A DNA stretch of 64,000 nucleotides from DASPUH01 sp964518505 (GTDB lineage Bacteria > Chloroflexota > Limnocylindria > Limnocylindrales > CSP1-4). Positions 1-13,224 of this stretch are shown here, in pieces (position 1 is the stretch's first letter; every line of letters begins with the position of its first letter). Position numbers and translations under genes: made by a program. The notes under the pieces were generated by a model. It was not told where the DNA came from and did no database searches. It saw nothing but the letters and a program-made list of their open reading frames with translations. Location: the NCBI GenBank assembly GCA_964518505.1, contig CAZFGT010000003.1, forward strand, positions 1 through 64,000. Direction: 5' to 3'.

Positions 1-2
1 TC

Positions 3-1829
<1,827 letters not shown>

Positions 1830-1850
1830 GGCCGCGGACCCGTACCGCCG

Positions 1851-2968
1851 ATGGAATACCGCGACTACTACGCCACCCTGGGGGTCGCGCGCGACGCCAG
1901 CCCGGCCGACATCAAGAAGGCCTTTCGCAAGCTCGCGCGCGCCAACCACCCGGACCTGAACAAGGGTGACGCGGCCGCGGAGGCGCGTTTCAAGGAGGTC
2001 AACGAGGCCCACGAGGTGCTCAGCGATCCCCAGAAGCGCAAGGCGTACGACGAGCTGGGGGCCAACTGGGAACAGGTCCAGCGCGCCGGCCGCGCCGGCC
2101 GTGCCGGGGCCGATCCGTTCGCCGGCTACACCGGGTTCGGCGGGGCCGGTGGGCCGGGCGTCCGCTTCGAGTACCGCGGCAACGCGGAGGACCTGTCCGG
2201 CTTCAGCGACTTCTTCCAGACGTTCTTCGGGGCGGCCGGTCCGGCCGACGGCGCGACCGGGGCCCGCGGCTCACGCCGCGCGACCCGTACCCAGACGGCC
2301 GGCCTCGACTTCGGCGACATCCTGGCCGGCCTCGGCCTGGACCAGGCCGAGGCCACCAGTGCGCCGCGCCAGCAACGGGTCGCGCCGCTCGAGCGGCAAC
2401 ACCTGGAGGCCCGCGTCGACGTCTCCCTGGAGGAGGCGTACCACGGCGCGACGCGCCTGGTCCAGGTCGGCGACCGGCGCCTGGAGGTGACGATCCCGCG
2501 CGGCGTCGCCTCCGGCCAGCGGATCCGCCTGACCGGCAAGGCCGGCCGGGGCCCCGAGGCCGGGCACGTCTACCTGGAGATCCACGTGGCGGACCACCCC
2601 GAGTTCGTGCGGCGTGGCGCCGACCTGCAGCGCGAGGTGCCGGTGACGCTGGCCGAGGCGCTCCTTGGCGCCGAGGTGCCGGTGCGCACCCTCAAGGGCC
2701 GCGTGATGCTGCGGATCCCGGCCGAGACGCAGGCCGGCCGGACCTTCCGCCTGACCGGCCAGGGCATGCCCCGCTTCAAGGCTGAGGGCTTCGGCGACCT
2801 GCTGGTCAGGATCCGTGTCGTCCTGCCGACGGGCCTCTCCGCGGACGACCGCCGCCGCTTCCAGGAGTTCGCCGACCACATCCACCAGGCCGATCCCCGC
2901 CAGGCGGACCGGAGCGAACGACCGACTCATGCCCGCCCGACCGCGGACACCACGGGAGCACTCGCTGC

Positions 2969-2972
<4 letters not shown>
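1851..2972 (+). CDS. DnaJ-family co-chaperone, CbpA-like (no zinc finger)
   Basis: J-domain protein predicted to stimulate DnaK ATPase and deliver substrates. The N-terminal J domain (about residues 4-70) has the HPD motif at 33-35. A Gly-rich and low-complexity linker follows (about 75-170), then the two beta-sandwich substrate-binding domains (about 180-345). The CxxCxGxG zinc-finger repeats of classical DnaJ are absent, which makes it a class II, CbpA-like protein. The 373-residue length fits that class with a slightly extended linker and tail. It starts 21 bases after the lon stop, and its TGA overlaps the ATG of clpB (ATGA), so the two are probably translationally coupled. Lon, J-protein and ClpB together suggest heat-shock control, but I see no HrcA (CIRCE) or HspR site inside the window. 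Confidence 0.9.
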
Positions 2973-5713
<2,741 letters not shown>

Positions 5714-5734
5714 GTGTCGGCGACGGCCGCGCCC

Positions 5735-5740
5735 TAGCAT
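5735..5740 (+). promoter_or_regulatory. -10 element (TAGCAT) for a leaderless mRNA
   Basis: TAGCAT fits the TANNNT -10 consensus and ends 6 bases before the GTG at 5747, so transcription would start at or next to the start codon. There is no Shine-Dalgarno sequence in the gap. The same layout recurs before eight other genes in this window. Confidence 0.55.
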
Positions 5741-5746
5741 CTGCGC

Positions 5747-6955
5747 GTGACCGATCCGCTCCTCGGCGTCCGAAGCCCGCTGCCATCGGCCGCGCCGACG
5801 ATCGAGGAGCTGTGGTCGGAGAGCCGCCGGCCGCTGGTCGAGCAGCTGCGCGACCAGATCCTGGCCGAAGGACCTATCCCCTTCGCGGTCTTCATGGGGG
5901 CGGCCCTCTACGACCCCGCCGCCGGCTACTACGTGACCCGGGCGGATCGGACGACCCGGTCCGGCGACTTCTTGACCGCGCCGGAGATGGACCCTCTCTT
6001 CGGCGCGGCCCTGGCGGCCCACCTCGAGGCCGGCTGGGAACGCATGGGTCGGCCGGATCCGTTCGCCGTGCACGAGTTCGGCGCGGGTAGCGGCGCCCTC
6101 GCCTCCGGACTCCTGCACGAGCTTCGGGCGCGCCATTCCCCGCTGCTCGACGCGATCCGCTACCGCCCGCTGGAGGCCGACCCGGCGCGCGAGGCTACCG
6201 TCCTCCGGCGGCTGGAGACGGAGGGGTTCGGGCCCGAACCAATGCAGCTCGACCGCGACGCCCTGATCACCGGCGTGGTCGTGGCCAACGAGCTGCTCGA
6301 CGCCCTGCCGGTCCACCGCGTGACCGTGGTCGGTGGCGAGGTGTGCGAGCTGTACACCACGTGGCGTGATGGCTGGTTCGACGACGAGCCGGGCCCGCCG
6401 TCCCACCCCGGCCTGGAGGCGACCCTGGCGGCGTCCGGGATCGAGCTGCGGGAGGGCGACCGGGCAGAGGTCGCGCTCGCCTCGCGCGAGTGGATCCAGC
6501 GGGTCGGCGCACTCCTGGCCCGCGGCTGGCTGCTGCTGATCGACTATGGCGGCCCCGGCGCAGGGCTGTGGGGCGCGCCGCATCCGGAGGGGTTGCTGCG
6601 CACCTATCGGGCGCACCATGTCGGCGCCGACCCGTACCGCGCCGTCGGCCTCCAGGACCTGACCGCCCATGTGGACACGACGGCGATGGAGGCGGCCGCC
6701 GAGGCCGCCGGCCTGACACCGATCGGCCGCACCACCCTGGCCGAGTTCATGGCCGGACTCGACGCGGGCGAGCTCCTCGTGCGCCTTGGCAGCGACCCGG
6801 CGACGACCGCCGAGCGGTACCGGACGGCTCGCGGCGCGCTGCTGCGCCTGCTGGATCCGGGCGCCATGGGCCGCTTCGCCGTGCTCGGGTTCGGGCGCGG
6901 CATGGCGGCCGAACCGCCGCTGCGCGGCTTCGACTTCCGGCTCTCGCGCGGCTGA
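5747..6955 (+). CDS. SAM-dependent methyltransferase, MidA/NDUFAF7 family
   Basis: Class I SAM methyltransferase of the DUF185 family. The eukaryotic member NDUFAF7 dimethylates an arginine of the NDUFS2 (NuoD) subunit during complex I assembly; the bacterial role is less defined. Family landmarks are the N-terminal PIPFAVFMGAALYDP-like block, the SGDFLTAPEM block, and the SAM-binding EFGAGSGAL glycine motif at about residues 106-114. Length (402 residues) is normal. The GTG start is fixed by the -10 element 6 bases upstream. A complete complex I operon with nuoD lies 17 kb away, so a role in its assembly is a reasonable inference, but there is no direct linkage. Confidence 0.85.
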   Translation: MTDPLLGVRSPLPSAAPTIEELWSESRRPLVEQLRDQILAEGPIPFAVFMGAALYDPAAGYYVTRADRTTRSGDFLTAPEMDPLFGAALAAHLEAGWERMGRPDPFAVHEFGAGSGALASGLLHELRARHSPLLDAIRYRPLEADPAREATVLRRLETEGFGPEPMQLDRDALITGVVVANELLDALPVHRVTVVGGEVCELYTTWRDGWFDDEPGPPSHPGLEATLAASGIELREGDRAEVALASREWIQRVGALLARGWLLLIDYGGPGAGLWGAPHPEGLLRTYRAHHVGADPYRAVGLQDLTAHVDTTAMEAAAEAAGLTPIGRTTLAEFMAGLDAGELLVRLGSDPATTAERYRTARGALLRLLDPGAMGRFAVLGFGRGMAAEPPLRGFDFRLSRG

Positions 6956-6962
6956 CGGCGCG

Positions 6963-7613
6963 ATGCGCTTCGTGGATGCCGCCCGGCGGCTGGCACGCCT
7001 GCCCCACCCCCTCCCGCCTCCACCGGCAGGGCTTCAGCCCGGCATCGCCGCCGACGCGAGTGGCGACCCGTCACGCGCCCGACCCTCGTGGCCGGCCCCG
7101 ACGCGCGAGAGCGCCGTCCTGGTGCTGGTCTATCCGGACGCGACGGGGGAGGCGCGGCTCGTGCTCACCGAGCGCCCCGCCACGGTGACCCACCATGCCG
7201 GCGAGGTCAGCTTCCCGGGCGGTGCGCGCGAGGCGAGCGACGACTCACCCGAGGCGACCGCCCTGCGTGAGGCGGCCGAAGAGGTGGGTCTGGACGCCGC
7301 GGCGGCGGGGGTGCGGCTCGTGGGACGGCTCGAGGAGGTCGCCATCGGTCCGAGCGGCTTCCGGCTCATCCCCGTCCTGGCGCTCGCCGATCGCGAACCG
7401 CACTTCGTGCCCGATGCCCGCGAGGTGGCCGCCATCCTGACCCCGCCGCTGGCGGCGTTCCTGCCCGGAGCGCCGATCAGCCAGGGCGAGCTCGAGCGGG
7501 ACGGCTGGCGCCTGCACTTCGGGGCCTACGAGGTCCAGGGCCGGCTCGTCTGGGGGGCCACGGCACGCATCCTGGGCCAGCTGGGCGCGACCGTGGCGGC
7601 CGGGGAGGTCTGA
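6963..7613 (+). CDS. Nudix hydrolase, CoA-pyrophosphatase-like
   Basis: Predicted nucleoside-diphosphate-linked pyrophosphatase. The Nudix box (G-x5-E-x7-REUXEEXGU) is complete: it begins at GGAREAS and ends at REAAEEVGL, about residues 89-112. The UPF0035-type context upstream (VLTERPATVTHHAGEVSFPGG) points to the NudL-like CoA pyrophosphatase subgroup, which hydrolyses CoA to phosphopantetheine and 3',5'-ADP. I chose the ATG at 6963, 7 bases after the methyltransferase stop; an in-frame start at 6786 would overlap that gene by 170 bases. Length is 216 residues, typical. It is probably cotranscribed with the methyltransferase. Confidence 0.85.
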   Translation: MRFVDAARRLARLPHPLPPPPAGLQPGIAADASGDPSRARPSWPAPTRESAVLVLVYPDATGEARLVLTERPATVTHHAGEVSFPGGAREASDDSPEATALREAAEEVGLDAAAAGVRLVGRLEEVAIGPSGFRLIPVLALADREPHFVPDAREVAAILTPPLAAFLPGAPISQGELERDGWRLHFGAYEVQGRLVWGATARILGQLGATVAAGEV

Positions 7614-7616
7614 GGC

Positions 7617-8981
7617 TCAGTCCTTCGCCGGACCGCCGCCAGGCGCGGTGATGAGGGCCACCAGCTGGGCCACGATGGCGTCCGGATCAGGGCCGTCGAT
7701 GTTGGTCAGGACGGCGATCGAGGCGCCGAGCAGGGGGAAGTAGCGCAGGGCCGCCCGGTAGCCCGAGCAGGCGCCGCCGTGGCCGAAGCTCGTGAAGCCG
7801 TCGATGGTCAGGCGCTGCGTGCCCAGTCCGTAGGTGAAGCGTGGCTTCCAGGGCGCGGAGATCGAGGTGTCCTCCATGGCCTGCAGCGACGCAGCCGTGA
7901 GGAGTGAACCCCCGTACAGGTCGGCCCCCCAGTGCGCCAGGTCGGCGGACGTGCTGACCAGCGAACCGGCCGCATCCAGCGAGGTGGCCAACGAGGTGAA
8001 CGGCAGGTAGCCGGTCCCGTCGGCCAGGTCCTTGAAGGCGACCTTGGGCGCCGCGAGGCGCTCATAAGGGTGCGCCAGCGGCCCCAGCGCCGGGGCGGGG
8101 GCCGTCGTCGTCCCGCTCTGCAGGGCGGTCGAGTGGAGGGTCAGCGGCCCCAGGAACCCTGCGGCGAGCTCGTCCCCGACGTCACGACCGGTGGCGGCCT
8201 GGATGACCTCGCCAAGGAGCAGGTAGTTCGTGTTCGAGTAGTACCAGCCCTTGCCGGGCGGGAACAGCGGCTTGCCCACGTACGGCAGCAGGGCCGCCGG
8301 CTGCCACGGTGTCCGCGGCGCCGCGCCAAGGTGGATCAGCAGCTTCTCGTTGGCGAAGTAGTCGGCGAGGCCGCTCGTGTGGGCCAGCAGCTCACGCACG
8401 GTGATGGCCGCCGCCCCCGGATAGGCCGGCAGCCAGCGGCTGAGGGGATCGTCAAGGTGGAGCGTGCCCGCATCGGCGAGGCGGAGGACCTCCGCCCCGA
8501 CGAACGTCTTGGTGATACTGCCCACGTCGAAGACGTCGGACGTGGTCATGGCCCGTCCGACCGCGATGTCGGCAAGGCCGGCCGCCCCGCTCCATGACGC
8601 GCCGTCCGACAGCAGGACCGTGGCCTGCACGCCCGGGATGTGCAGCCGCTTGACGGCCGCGGCCAGTTGCGCCTGGAGCTGCGCGGCGAGGCCGGTGAGC
8701 TGGGGCAGCGGCCCGTCGGGCGACAGGCCGGCGGGTCTCACGGTCGGGGTGGGCGACGCCGACGGGCCGGGCGTGACGGTCGGTTCGGGCGAAGCGGACG
8801 TCCCGGGCGAACCCGGCGAGGGGCTGGCCGCCACGCTGGCCGTCACGATGGGCTCCAGGGAGGGTGTGACCACCGGCGCGCTGGCGCATGCCGCGGACGC
8901 CAGCCCCAGCAGGAGCACCGCGGCCGTGACCCGCGCTGGGGCACGGCGCTTCGCCCGCCCGATCCGCGCGGCAGCAGGCAT
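7617..8981 (-). CDS. Serine hydrolase of the beta-lactamase/penicillin-binding family, lipoprotein
   Basis: Secreted, lipid-anchored serine hydrolase (Pfam Beta-lactamase, class C-like/esterase EstB fold). An N-terminal signal with lipobox (LASAAC) is followed by a Ser/Pro/Thr-rich linker of about 70 residues containing many SPSP-type repeats, then the catalytic domain. The nucleophile motif is SITK (Ser155-x-x-Lys158). The YxN element is in YYSNTNY, and the third motif is HGG in GHGGACSGY. The substrate cannot be told; D-alanyl peptides or esters are typical of the family. It converges with the Nudix gene (3-base gap) and lies 5 bases downstream of the cupin gene, so it is probably cotranscribed with it. 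Confidence 0.87.
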   Translation of the reverse strand: MPAAARIGRAKRRAPARVTAAVLLLGLASAACASAPVVTPSLEPIVTASVAASPSPGSPGTSASPEPTVTPGPSASPTPTVRPAGLSPDGPLPQLTGLAAQLQAQLAAAVKRLHIPGVQATVLLSDGASWSGAAGLADIAVGRAMTTSDVFDVGSITKTFVGAEVLRLADAGTLHLDDPLSRWLPAYPGAAAITVRELLAHTSGLADYFANEKLLIHLGAAPRTPWQPAALLPYVGKPLFPPGKGWYYSNTNYLLLGEVIQAATGRDVGDELAAGFLGPLTLHSTALQSGTTTAPAPALGPLAHPYERLAAPKVAFKDLADGTGYLPFTSLATSLDAAGSLVSTSADLAHWGADLYGGSLLTAASLQAMEDTSISAPWKPRFTYGLGTQRLTIDGFTSFGHGGACSGYRAALRYFPLLGASIAVLTNIDGPDPDAIVAQLVALITAPGGGPAKD

Positions 8982-8986
8982 CTCGC

Positions 8987-9448
8987 CTACCAGGGTTCGC
9001 CGGAGGAGCGGTCGTGATCGGCGGGTGGACTGGCGGGTCGACTCAGGGTGCCCTCGGCCGGCGTGGCCTCGCCGGTGCCCGCGGATGCCGTCGCGTCAAG
9101 CAGGCCGCGCGCCCACCCGTCGTCAGGGCCGGCGAGCTCGACGACGATGGCCCGCATCTCGCTGCCATCCGTGTAGGCGCCGTGCAGCACGTCGGCAGGC
9201 CACAGCACGGCCTCGCCGTGCATCACGCGTGAACGCTCGTCGCCGACCTGCACGAAGCCCCCGCCGCTGACGACCACGAAGAGGCAGGTGTTGGGGTTGT
9301 CGTGCGGCGTGATCATGGCGTGCGTGCTGAAGGCCAGTTCGGCGACGCTGCCGCGTGCGTCCTGGTGGAGCACCTGGGCCGACACCCCGGTGGTGCCGGG
9401 CGGCCCTTCCGGGCGTCGATGCCCGGGCCCGAAACGGCGGATGTCCAT
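8987..9448 (-). CDS. Cupin-domain protein
   Basis: Small single-domain cupin (153 residues). The beta-barrel signature is visible as an H-x-N-x3-C-x4-V-x-G-G stretch (about residues 50-65, with a THAMITPHDNP lead-in). A second motif follows, with PADVLHGAYTDGSEMRAIVVEL near the end of the domain. Cupins of this size bind a metal or small ligand and serve as isomerases, dioxygenases or sensors; which one applies here cannot be told. I chose the ATG at 9448 because the homologous part begins there, although the frame remains open upstream into the neighbouring gene. The last 35 residues are Ser/Pro-rich and probably disordered. It lies 22 bases after the membrane-protein gene. Confidence 0.75.
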   Translation of the reverse strand: MDIRRFGPGHRRPEGPPGTTGVSAQVLHQDARGSVAELAFSTHAMITPHDNPNTCLFVVVSGGGFVQVGDERSRVMHGEAVLWPADVLHGAYTDGSEMRAIVVELAGPDDGWARGLLDATASAGTGEATPAEGTLSRPASPPADHDRSSGEPW

Positions 9449-9470
9449 GGCCGGCGCCGCGCGCCCCGGC

Positions 9471-9896
9471 CTACCGCCGCCGACGGCGGCGGCGCGTCCG
9501 GATCGTCGCCTCGGGGTGCTTGTAGCGGGCCTGGCTGAAGAAGCGGGCCCGGCGCAGCTGCTGGTTGTAGCCGGCGATCTCGGGCGGCCAGTGGCGGAAG
9601 CGGACCCACACGTAGCAGGCCACACCGATCACGATCGTCGCCAGCACGAAGAGGAAGTACCACTGGAAGAGGGACATGATCAGCAGCAGGCCGAAGGTGC
9701 AGAAGCCGGTCCACAGCAGCCACTCCTGCATCGTGACCAACGGCTCGAACCGGTGCAGGGCGCGCGACCGCACGTTGTAGAGCACGATCTGGGCGACCAG
9801 CAGGGCCGCCGAGGCCACCACGACCGGCCAGAACAGGTCGGGGAACTGGTGCTGGTTGAAGGGCATGAGCAGGTAATCCCAGGGAGCCAGGGTCAC
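9471..9896 (-). CDS. Small integral membrane protein of unknown function
   Basis: I do not recognise the family. The 141-residue product has three hydrophobic segments (about residues 20-40, 62-78 and 80-100). It ends in a basic, cytoplasm-facing tail that finishes with a run of seven arginines. The GTG start at 9896 is preferred because a GGAAGGG ribosome-binding site sits about 10 bases upstream and the candidate -10 element (TATCCT, 9957-9962) lies upstream of it; the longer frame would begin before that promoter. First gene of a minus-strand set with the cupin and the serine hydrolase, divergent from purH. Confidence 0.65.
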   Translation of the reverse strand: MTLAPWDYLLMPFNQHQFPDLFWPVVVASAALLVAQIVLYNVRSRALHRFEPLVTMQEWLLWTGFCTFGLLLIMSLFQWYFLFVLATIVIGVACYVWVRFRHWPPEIAGYNQQLRRARFFSQARYKHPEATIRTRRRRRRR

Positions 9897-9956
9897 GCCG
9901 TATCGATCCCTTCCAGTCGGCCATGCGCCGGGTCCACCCCGCCGCTCCGGACGGGG

Positions 9957-9962
9957 AGGATA
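9957..9962 (-). promoter_or_regulatory. -10 element (TATCCT) for the membrane protein-cupin-hydrolase set
   Basis: TATCCT on the minus strand would start transcription near 9950, giving a leader of about 54 nt before the GTG at 9896. It is only 15 bp from the oppositely oriented purH -10 element, so the two promoters overlap. Confidence 0.4.
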
Positions 9963-9977
9963 GCAGAGGGCCATTGC

Positions 9978-9983
9978 TATACT
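9978..9983 (+). promoter_or_regulatory. -10 element (TATACT) for purH
   Basis: TATACT is a good -10 match; transcription would start near 9990 and give a GC-rich leader of about 60 nt. A GGAGGA ribosome-binding site at 10041-10046 precedes the GTG at 10052. No convincing -35 is visible. I do not recognise a riboswitch in the leader. Confidence 0.5.
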
Positions 9984-10051
9984 CGGGCCCCGACCCCTCG
10001 GGTCCCACCCCGCAGGCGTAGCCCCGGGAAGCCAGCAGACGGAGGAGCCGA

Positions 10052-11599
10052 GTGCGTGCCCTGCTCTCGGTCGCCGATCGGGAGGGCCTGGCCCCCCTGG
10101 CCGCGGAGTTGCTGCGCCTGGGCGTCGAGGTCTTCGCCACCGACGGCACGCGCGAGGCCCTCGCCGCCGAGGGCGTGGAGGTCGCCTCGGTCGCCGTCCT
10201 GACCGATGTCCCGGCGCTGGCCGGCGGACAGGTCAAGACGTTCCACCCCGCCATCTATGCCGGCATCCTGGCCCGCCGCGATCGGCCGGAGCAGCTCGCC
10301 GAGCTGGCCCAGCACGGCATCGGGCTGATCGACCTCGTGGTCGTCAACATCGCCCCCTTCGCGCCGCAGGTCGGCAAGCAGCTGGTGCCCCTCGACGAGG
10401 CCGTGGAGCGCATCGAGGTCGGCGGAGCGGCCCTCCTGAGCGCGGCCGCCCGCAACTTCGCCGGTTCGACGCCCGTCAGCAGCCCCCAGCACTACGAGGC
10501 CCTGCTGGCCGACCTGCGGGAACGCGGCCAGGTCTCGCCCGAGCTGCGCCAGCAGCTGGCCGCCGACGCCTTCGCCACGGTCGCCGCGTACAACGCCGAG
10601 GTGGCGGCCTACCTCAACCAGATCAGCGGCATCCGCTTCCCCTCGCGCCTGACGCTCGTGCTGGAGAAGCTGGCCGACCTGCCGTACGGCGAGAACCCCC
10701 ACCAGCGCGGCGCGATCTATCGCGAGACGAGCCATCGCGCCGGGGTGATCGTGGACGCCGTCCACCTCCAGGGCGGGCCGCCGACCTTCAACGACCTGCT
10801 GGACCAGGATGCCGCCCACCGCATCGTGTCCGACTTCACCGGCCCCACGGCGGTCATCGTCAAGCGCGCCAATCCGGTCGGCCTGGCCAGCAGCGACACG
10901 CTGGCCTCGGCCTACAAGCGGGCCTTCGACTGCGACCCGGTCAACGCCTTCGGCGCGACGCTGGGCGTCAACCGGGTCGTGGATGAGGAGACGGCCCAGG
11001 CCATCGTGGACACGCCGTTCGAGGCGATCGTGGCGCCCGGCTTCGGCGAGACTGCGCTGGCCGTCCTGGCCGGCAAGTCGGAGATGCAGCTGCTGCAGGT
11101 CCCGGGCACCCCGGCCAGCGGCCGGCCGGACTACGGCATGGCCAATCTGGACTTCGTGCGCGTGGGTGGCGGGCTGCTTGTGGAGACCCTGGACCGCGAC
11201 GAGGACGACCGCTCGCTCTTCGAGGTCGTGACCCATCGGCGGCCCACGCTGGAGGAGCTGACCGACCTCATGTTCGCCTGGCGCTGCGTGCGCCACGTGC
11301 GGAGCAACGCGGTCGTGGTGGCCCGCAACGCGGCCCTCGTGGGGGTCGGCGCAGGCCAGAGCAGCCGGCTGGTGGCGGTCGAGGTGGCCCTGCACCGGGC
11401 GGGCGAACGGGCCAAGCTGAGCTGCCTGGCCTCGGACGGCTACTTCCCCTTCGCCGATGCCATCCAGCTGGCGGCCGAACGCGGCGTGACGGCCATCGTC
11501 CAGCCGGGCGGCTCGCGACGGGACGAGATGGCCGTGGAGATCGCCGACCGCCACCATATGGCCATGGTCTTCACCGGCCGTCGCCACTCACGCCACTAG
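10052..11599 (+). CDS. purH: Bifunctional AICAR transformylase/IMP cyclohydrolase PurH
   Basis: Catalyses the last two steps of de novo IMP synthesis: AICAR formylation by 10-formyl-THF, then ring closure. The N-terminal MGS-like cyclohydrolase domain (about 1-130) contains the GGQVKTFHPAIYAGIL block. The AICAR transformylase domain fills the rest and ends with PGGSRRDEM and MVFTGRRH. Length (515) is normal. The otherwise near-invariant catalytic Lys-His pair of the transformylase (VKHxNPxG in most family members) reads Lys271-Arg272 here (VIVKRANPVG). The GTG start has a good GGAGGA ribosome-binding site. glpX follows 34 bases downstream. Confidence 0.95.
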   Translation: MRALLSVADREGLAPLAAELLRLGVEVFATDGTREALAAEGVEVASVAVLTDVPALAGGQVKTFHPAIYAGILARRDRPEQLAELAQHGIGLIDLVVVNIAPFAPQVGKQLVPLDEAVERIEVGGAALLSAAARNFAGSTPVSSPQHYEALLADLRERGQVSPELRQQLAADAFATVAAYNAEVAAYLNQISGIRFPSRLTLVLEKLADLPYGENPHQRGAIYRETSHRAGVIVDAVHLQGGPPTFNDLLDQDAAHRIVSDFTGPTAVIVKRANPVGLASSDTLASAYKRAFDCDPVNAFGATLGVNRVVDEETAQAIVDTPFEAIVAPGFGETALAVLAGKSEMQLLQVPGTPASGRPDYGMANLDFVRVGGGLLVETLDRDEDDRSLFEVVTHRRPTLEELTDLMFAWRCVRHVRSNAVVVARNAALVGVGAGQSSRLVAVEVALHRAGERAKLSCLASDGYFPFADAIQLAAERGVTAIVQPGGSRRDEMAVEIADRHHMAMVFTGRRHSRH

Positions 11600-11633
11600 C
11601 CGAGCCACGTCGACCGACGCGCAGGAGGTCCCG

Positions 11634-12623
11634 ATGCCCGAAACCAGCATCGAGTCGCGCATCGCCCTGGAGATGGTGCGCATCACCGAGTCCGCCGCCA
11701 TCGACTCGGCGCGCTACATGGGCCGGGGCGACAACGTCGCCGCTGACCGCGCCGCCACCGAGGCGATGCGGCGGACGATGGACGAGCTCGAGATGCAGGG
11801 CACGATCGTCATCGGCGAGGGCGAGCGCGACGAGGCGCCCATGCTCTTCATCGGCGAGCAGGTCGGCCAGCGCCTGCCCGACCAGCCGGAGATCGACATC
11901 GCGGTGGACCCCCTGGAGGGCACCAACCTGGTCTCGCGCGGCCAGGCCAACGCCATCACCGTGCTGGCCGCGTCCGAGCGGGGAGGCCTCCTCCACGCGC
12001 CCGACACGTACCTCGAGAAGCTGTGCGTGGGACCGGTCGTGGCCGGGCAGGTGGACCTGACCGTCAGCCCGGCCGAGAACGTCGAGCGCATCGCCGCGGC
12101 GCTGCGTCGCCGCCCCAACGACATCACGATCGTCATCCTGGACCGGCCCCGCCATGCCGACCTCATCGAGGAGGTGCGCGGGGCCGGCGCGCGCATCAAG
12201 CTCATCACCGATGGCGACCTCTCGGCCGCCATCTCCTGTGCCGTGTCGGGCACCGGCGTGCACGCCGTCATGGGCACCGGCGGGGCGCCCGAAGGCGTCA
12301 TCACGGCCGCCGCGCTGCGCTGCCTTGGCGGCGAGATGCAGGCCCGCTTCCGCTTCCGCAACGACGAGGAGCGGGCCCGGGCCGCCCGCATGGGCCATAC
12401 CGATGAGTCGCGCATCCTCCACACGAGCGACCTGGCGCCCGGTGAGCACCTCGTCTTCAGCGCCACCGGCGTCACCGACGGAGACCTGCTCCACGGCGTG
12501 CGCTTCTTCGGCGGTGGCGCCAGGACCCATTCCCTGGTCATGGGCTACCAGACCAAGCAGGTCCGTTTCGTCGACACGGTCCACATGTTCGATCGCGAGC
12601 GGCCCCCGGCCGTCCGCCTGTGA
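11634..12623 (+). CDS. glpX: Class II fructose-1,6-bisphosphatase
   Basis: Gluconeogenic phosphatase converting fructose-1,6-bisphosphate to fructose-6-phosphate; in some organisms it also acts on sedoheptulose bisphosphate. GlpX family marks are the N-terminal GRGD block (about residue 27), the metal-binding IGEGERDEAPML stretch (about 59-70) and AVDPLEGTNL (about 87-96). A conserved GTGGAPEG loop follows in the second half. Length of 329 is typical. The AGGAGG ribosome-binding site lies 5 bases before the ATG. Probably in a transcription unit with purH; converges with the CGNR regulator gene. Confidence 0.95.
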   Translation: MPETSIESRIALEMVRITESAAIDSARYMGRGDNVAADRAATEAMRRTMDELEMQGTIVIGEGERDEAPMLFIGEQVGQRLPDQPEIDIAVDPLEGTNLVSRGQANAITVLAASERGGLLHAPDTYLEKLCVGPVVAGQVDLTVSPAENVERIAAALRRRPNDITIVILDRPRHADLIEEVRGAGARIKLITDGDLSAAISCAVSGTGVHAVMGTGGAPEGVITAAALRCLGGEMQARFRFRNDEERARAARMGHTDESRILHTSDLAPGEHLVFSATGVTDGDLLHGVRFFGGGARTHSLVMGYQTKQVRFVDTVHMFDRERPPAVRL

Positions 12624-12636
12624 CAGCGCCTCGCGC

Positions 12637-13215
12637 CTAGGCCTGCGGCGCGGCGCCGCGGTAGCGGCGGACACGGTCGCGGTTGCCGCATCCCGCCGAG
12701 TCGCACCAGCGGCGTGACCGGTTGCGCGACACGTCGACGAAGATGAGCCGGCAGTGCGGGTTGCCGCACAGCCGGACGCGCTCACGCACCTCGACGAGCT
12801 GGAGCAGCGGCAGCAGCAGGTCGCCGATGAAGCCGTCCCACCCCTCGCCATCCGCCCGCAGACCGCCGTCGGCGTCGGCCACGAAGCGGGTCGCCTGGAG
12901 GATCGCCATGACCTCCGGGGACCACGGCTGTCCACCGCCGGGCAGCGCGCGGATCATCTCGCGGATGGCGCCCAGGCGATCGAGTTGGGTGGGGCTCGGT
13001 GACACCGCCGGGACCGGGACATGGTGGCGGTCCAGGTAGTCGACCGCGTCCTCGGGGGCGAGCAGGTGGTCGTGGTCGCCCGTGTCCACCGTGACGCGGG
13101 CGAACCAGTGGCCGCCCGGGCCATGCCTCGTGTTGGCGACCCACAGCAGCTGGTCGATCGAGAGCCTGGGGGTCAGCCCCAGGGGGAGCTGCTGGCGGGG
13201 GCCCATCCTGCTCAC
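12637..13215 (-). CDS. CGNR zinc-finger / ABATE-domain regulator
   Basis: Predicted stress-linked transcription regulator of the ABATE/CGNR family. The N-terminal ABATE-like region (about 20-135) is followed by a C-terminal treble-clef-type zinc finger with CGNPHC (about 154-159) and the matching pair CDSAGCGNR about 20 residues later, embedded in basic residues typical of the DNA-binding CGNR motif. Length of 192 is normal. Its start is 9 bases downstream of the stop of the repeat lipoprotein gene, which suggests cotranscription from the promoter at 14494-14523. Confidence 0.85.
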   Translation of the reverse strand: MSRMGPRQQLPLGLTPRLSIDQLLWVANTRHGPGGHWFARVTVDTGDHDHLLAPEDAVDYLDRHHVPVPAVSPSPTQLDRLGAIREMIRALPGGGQPWSPEVMAILQATRFVADADGGLRADGEGWDGFIGDLLLPLLQLVEVRERVRLCGNPHCRLIFVDVSRNRSRRWCDSAGCGNRDRVRRYRGAAPQA

Positions 13216-13224
13216 GGGCCGCCC

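Noticed and set aside
9984..10040. Possible purine or ZTP riboswitch in the purH leader
   Set aside because: The leader is only about 60 nt and none of the conserved core positions of those classes could be aligned.
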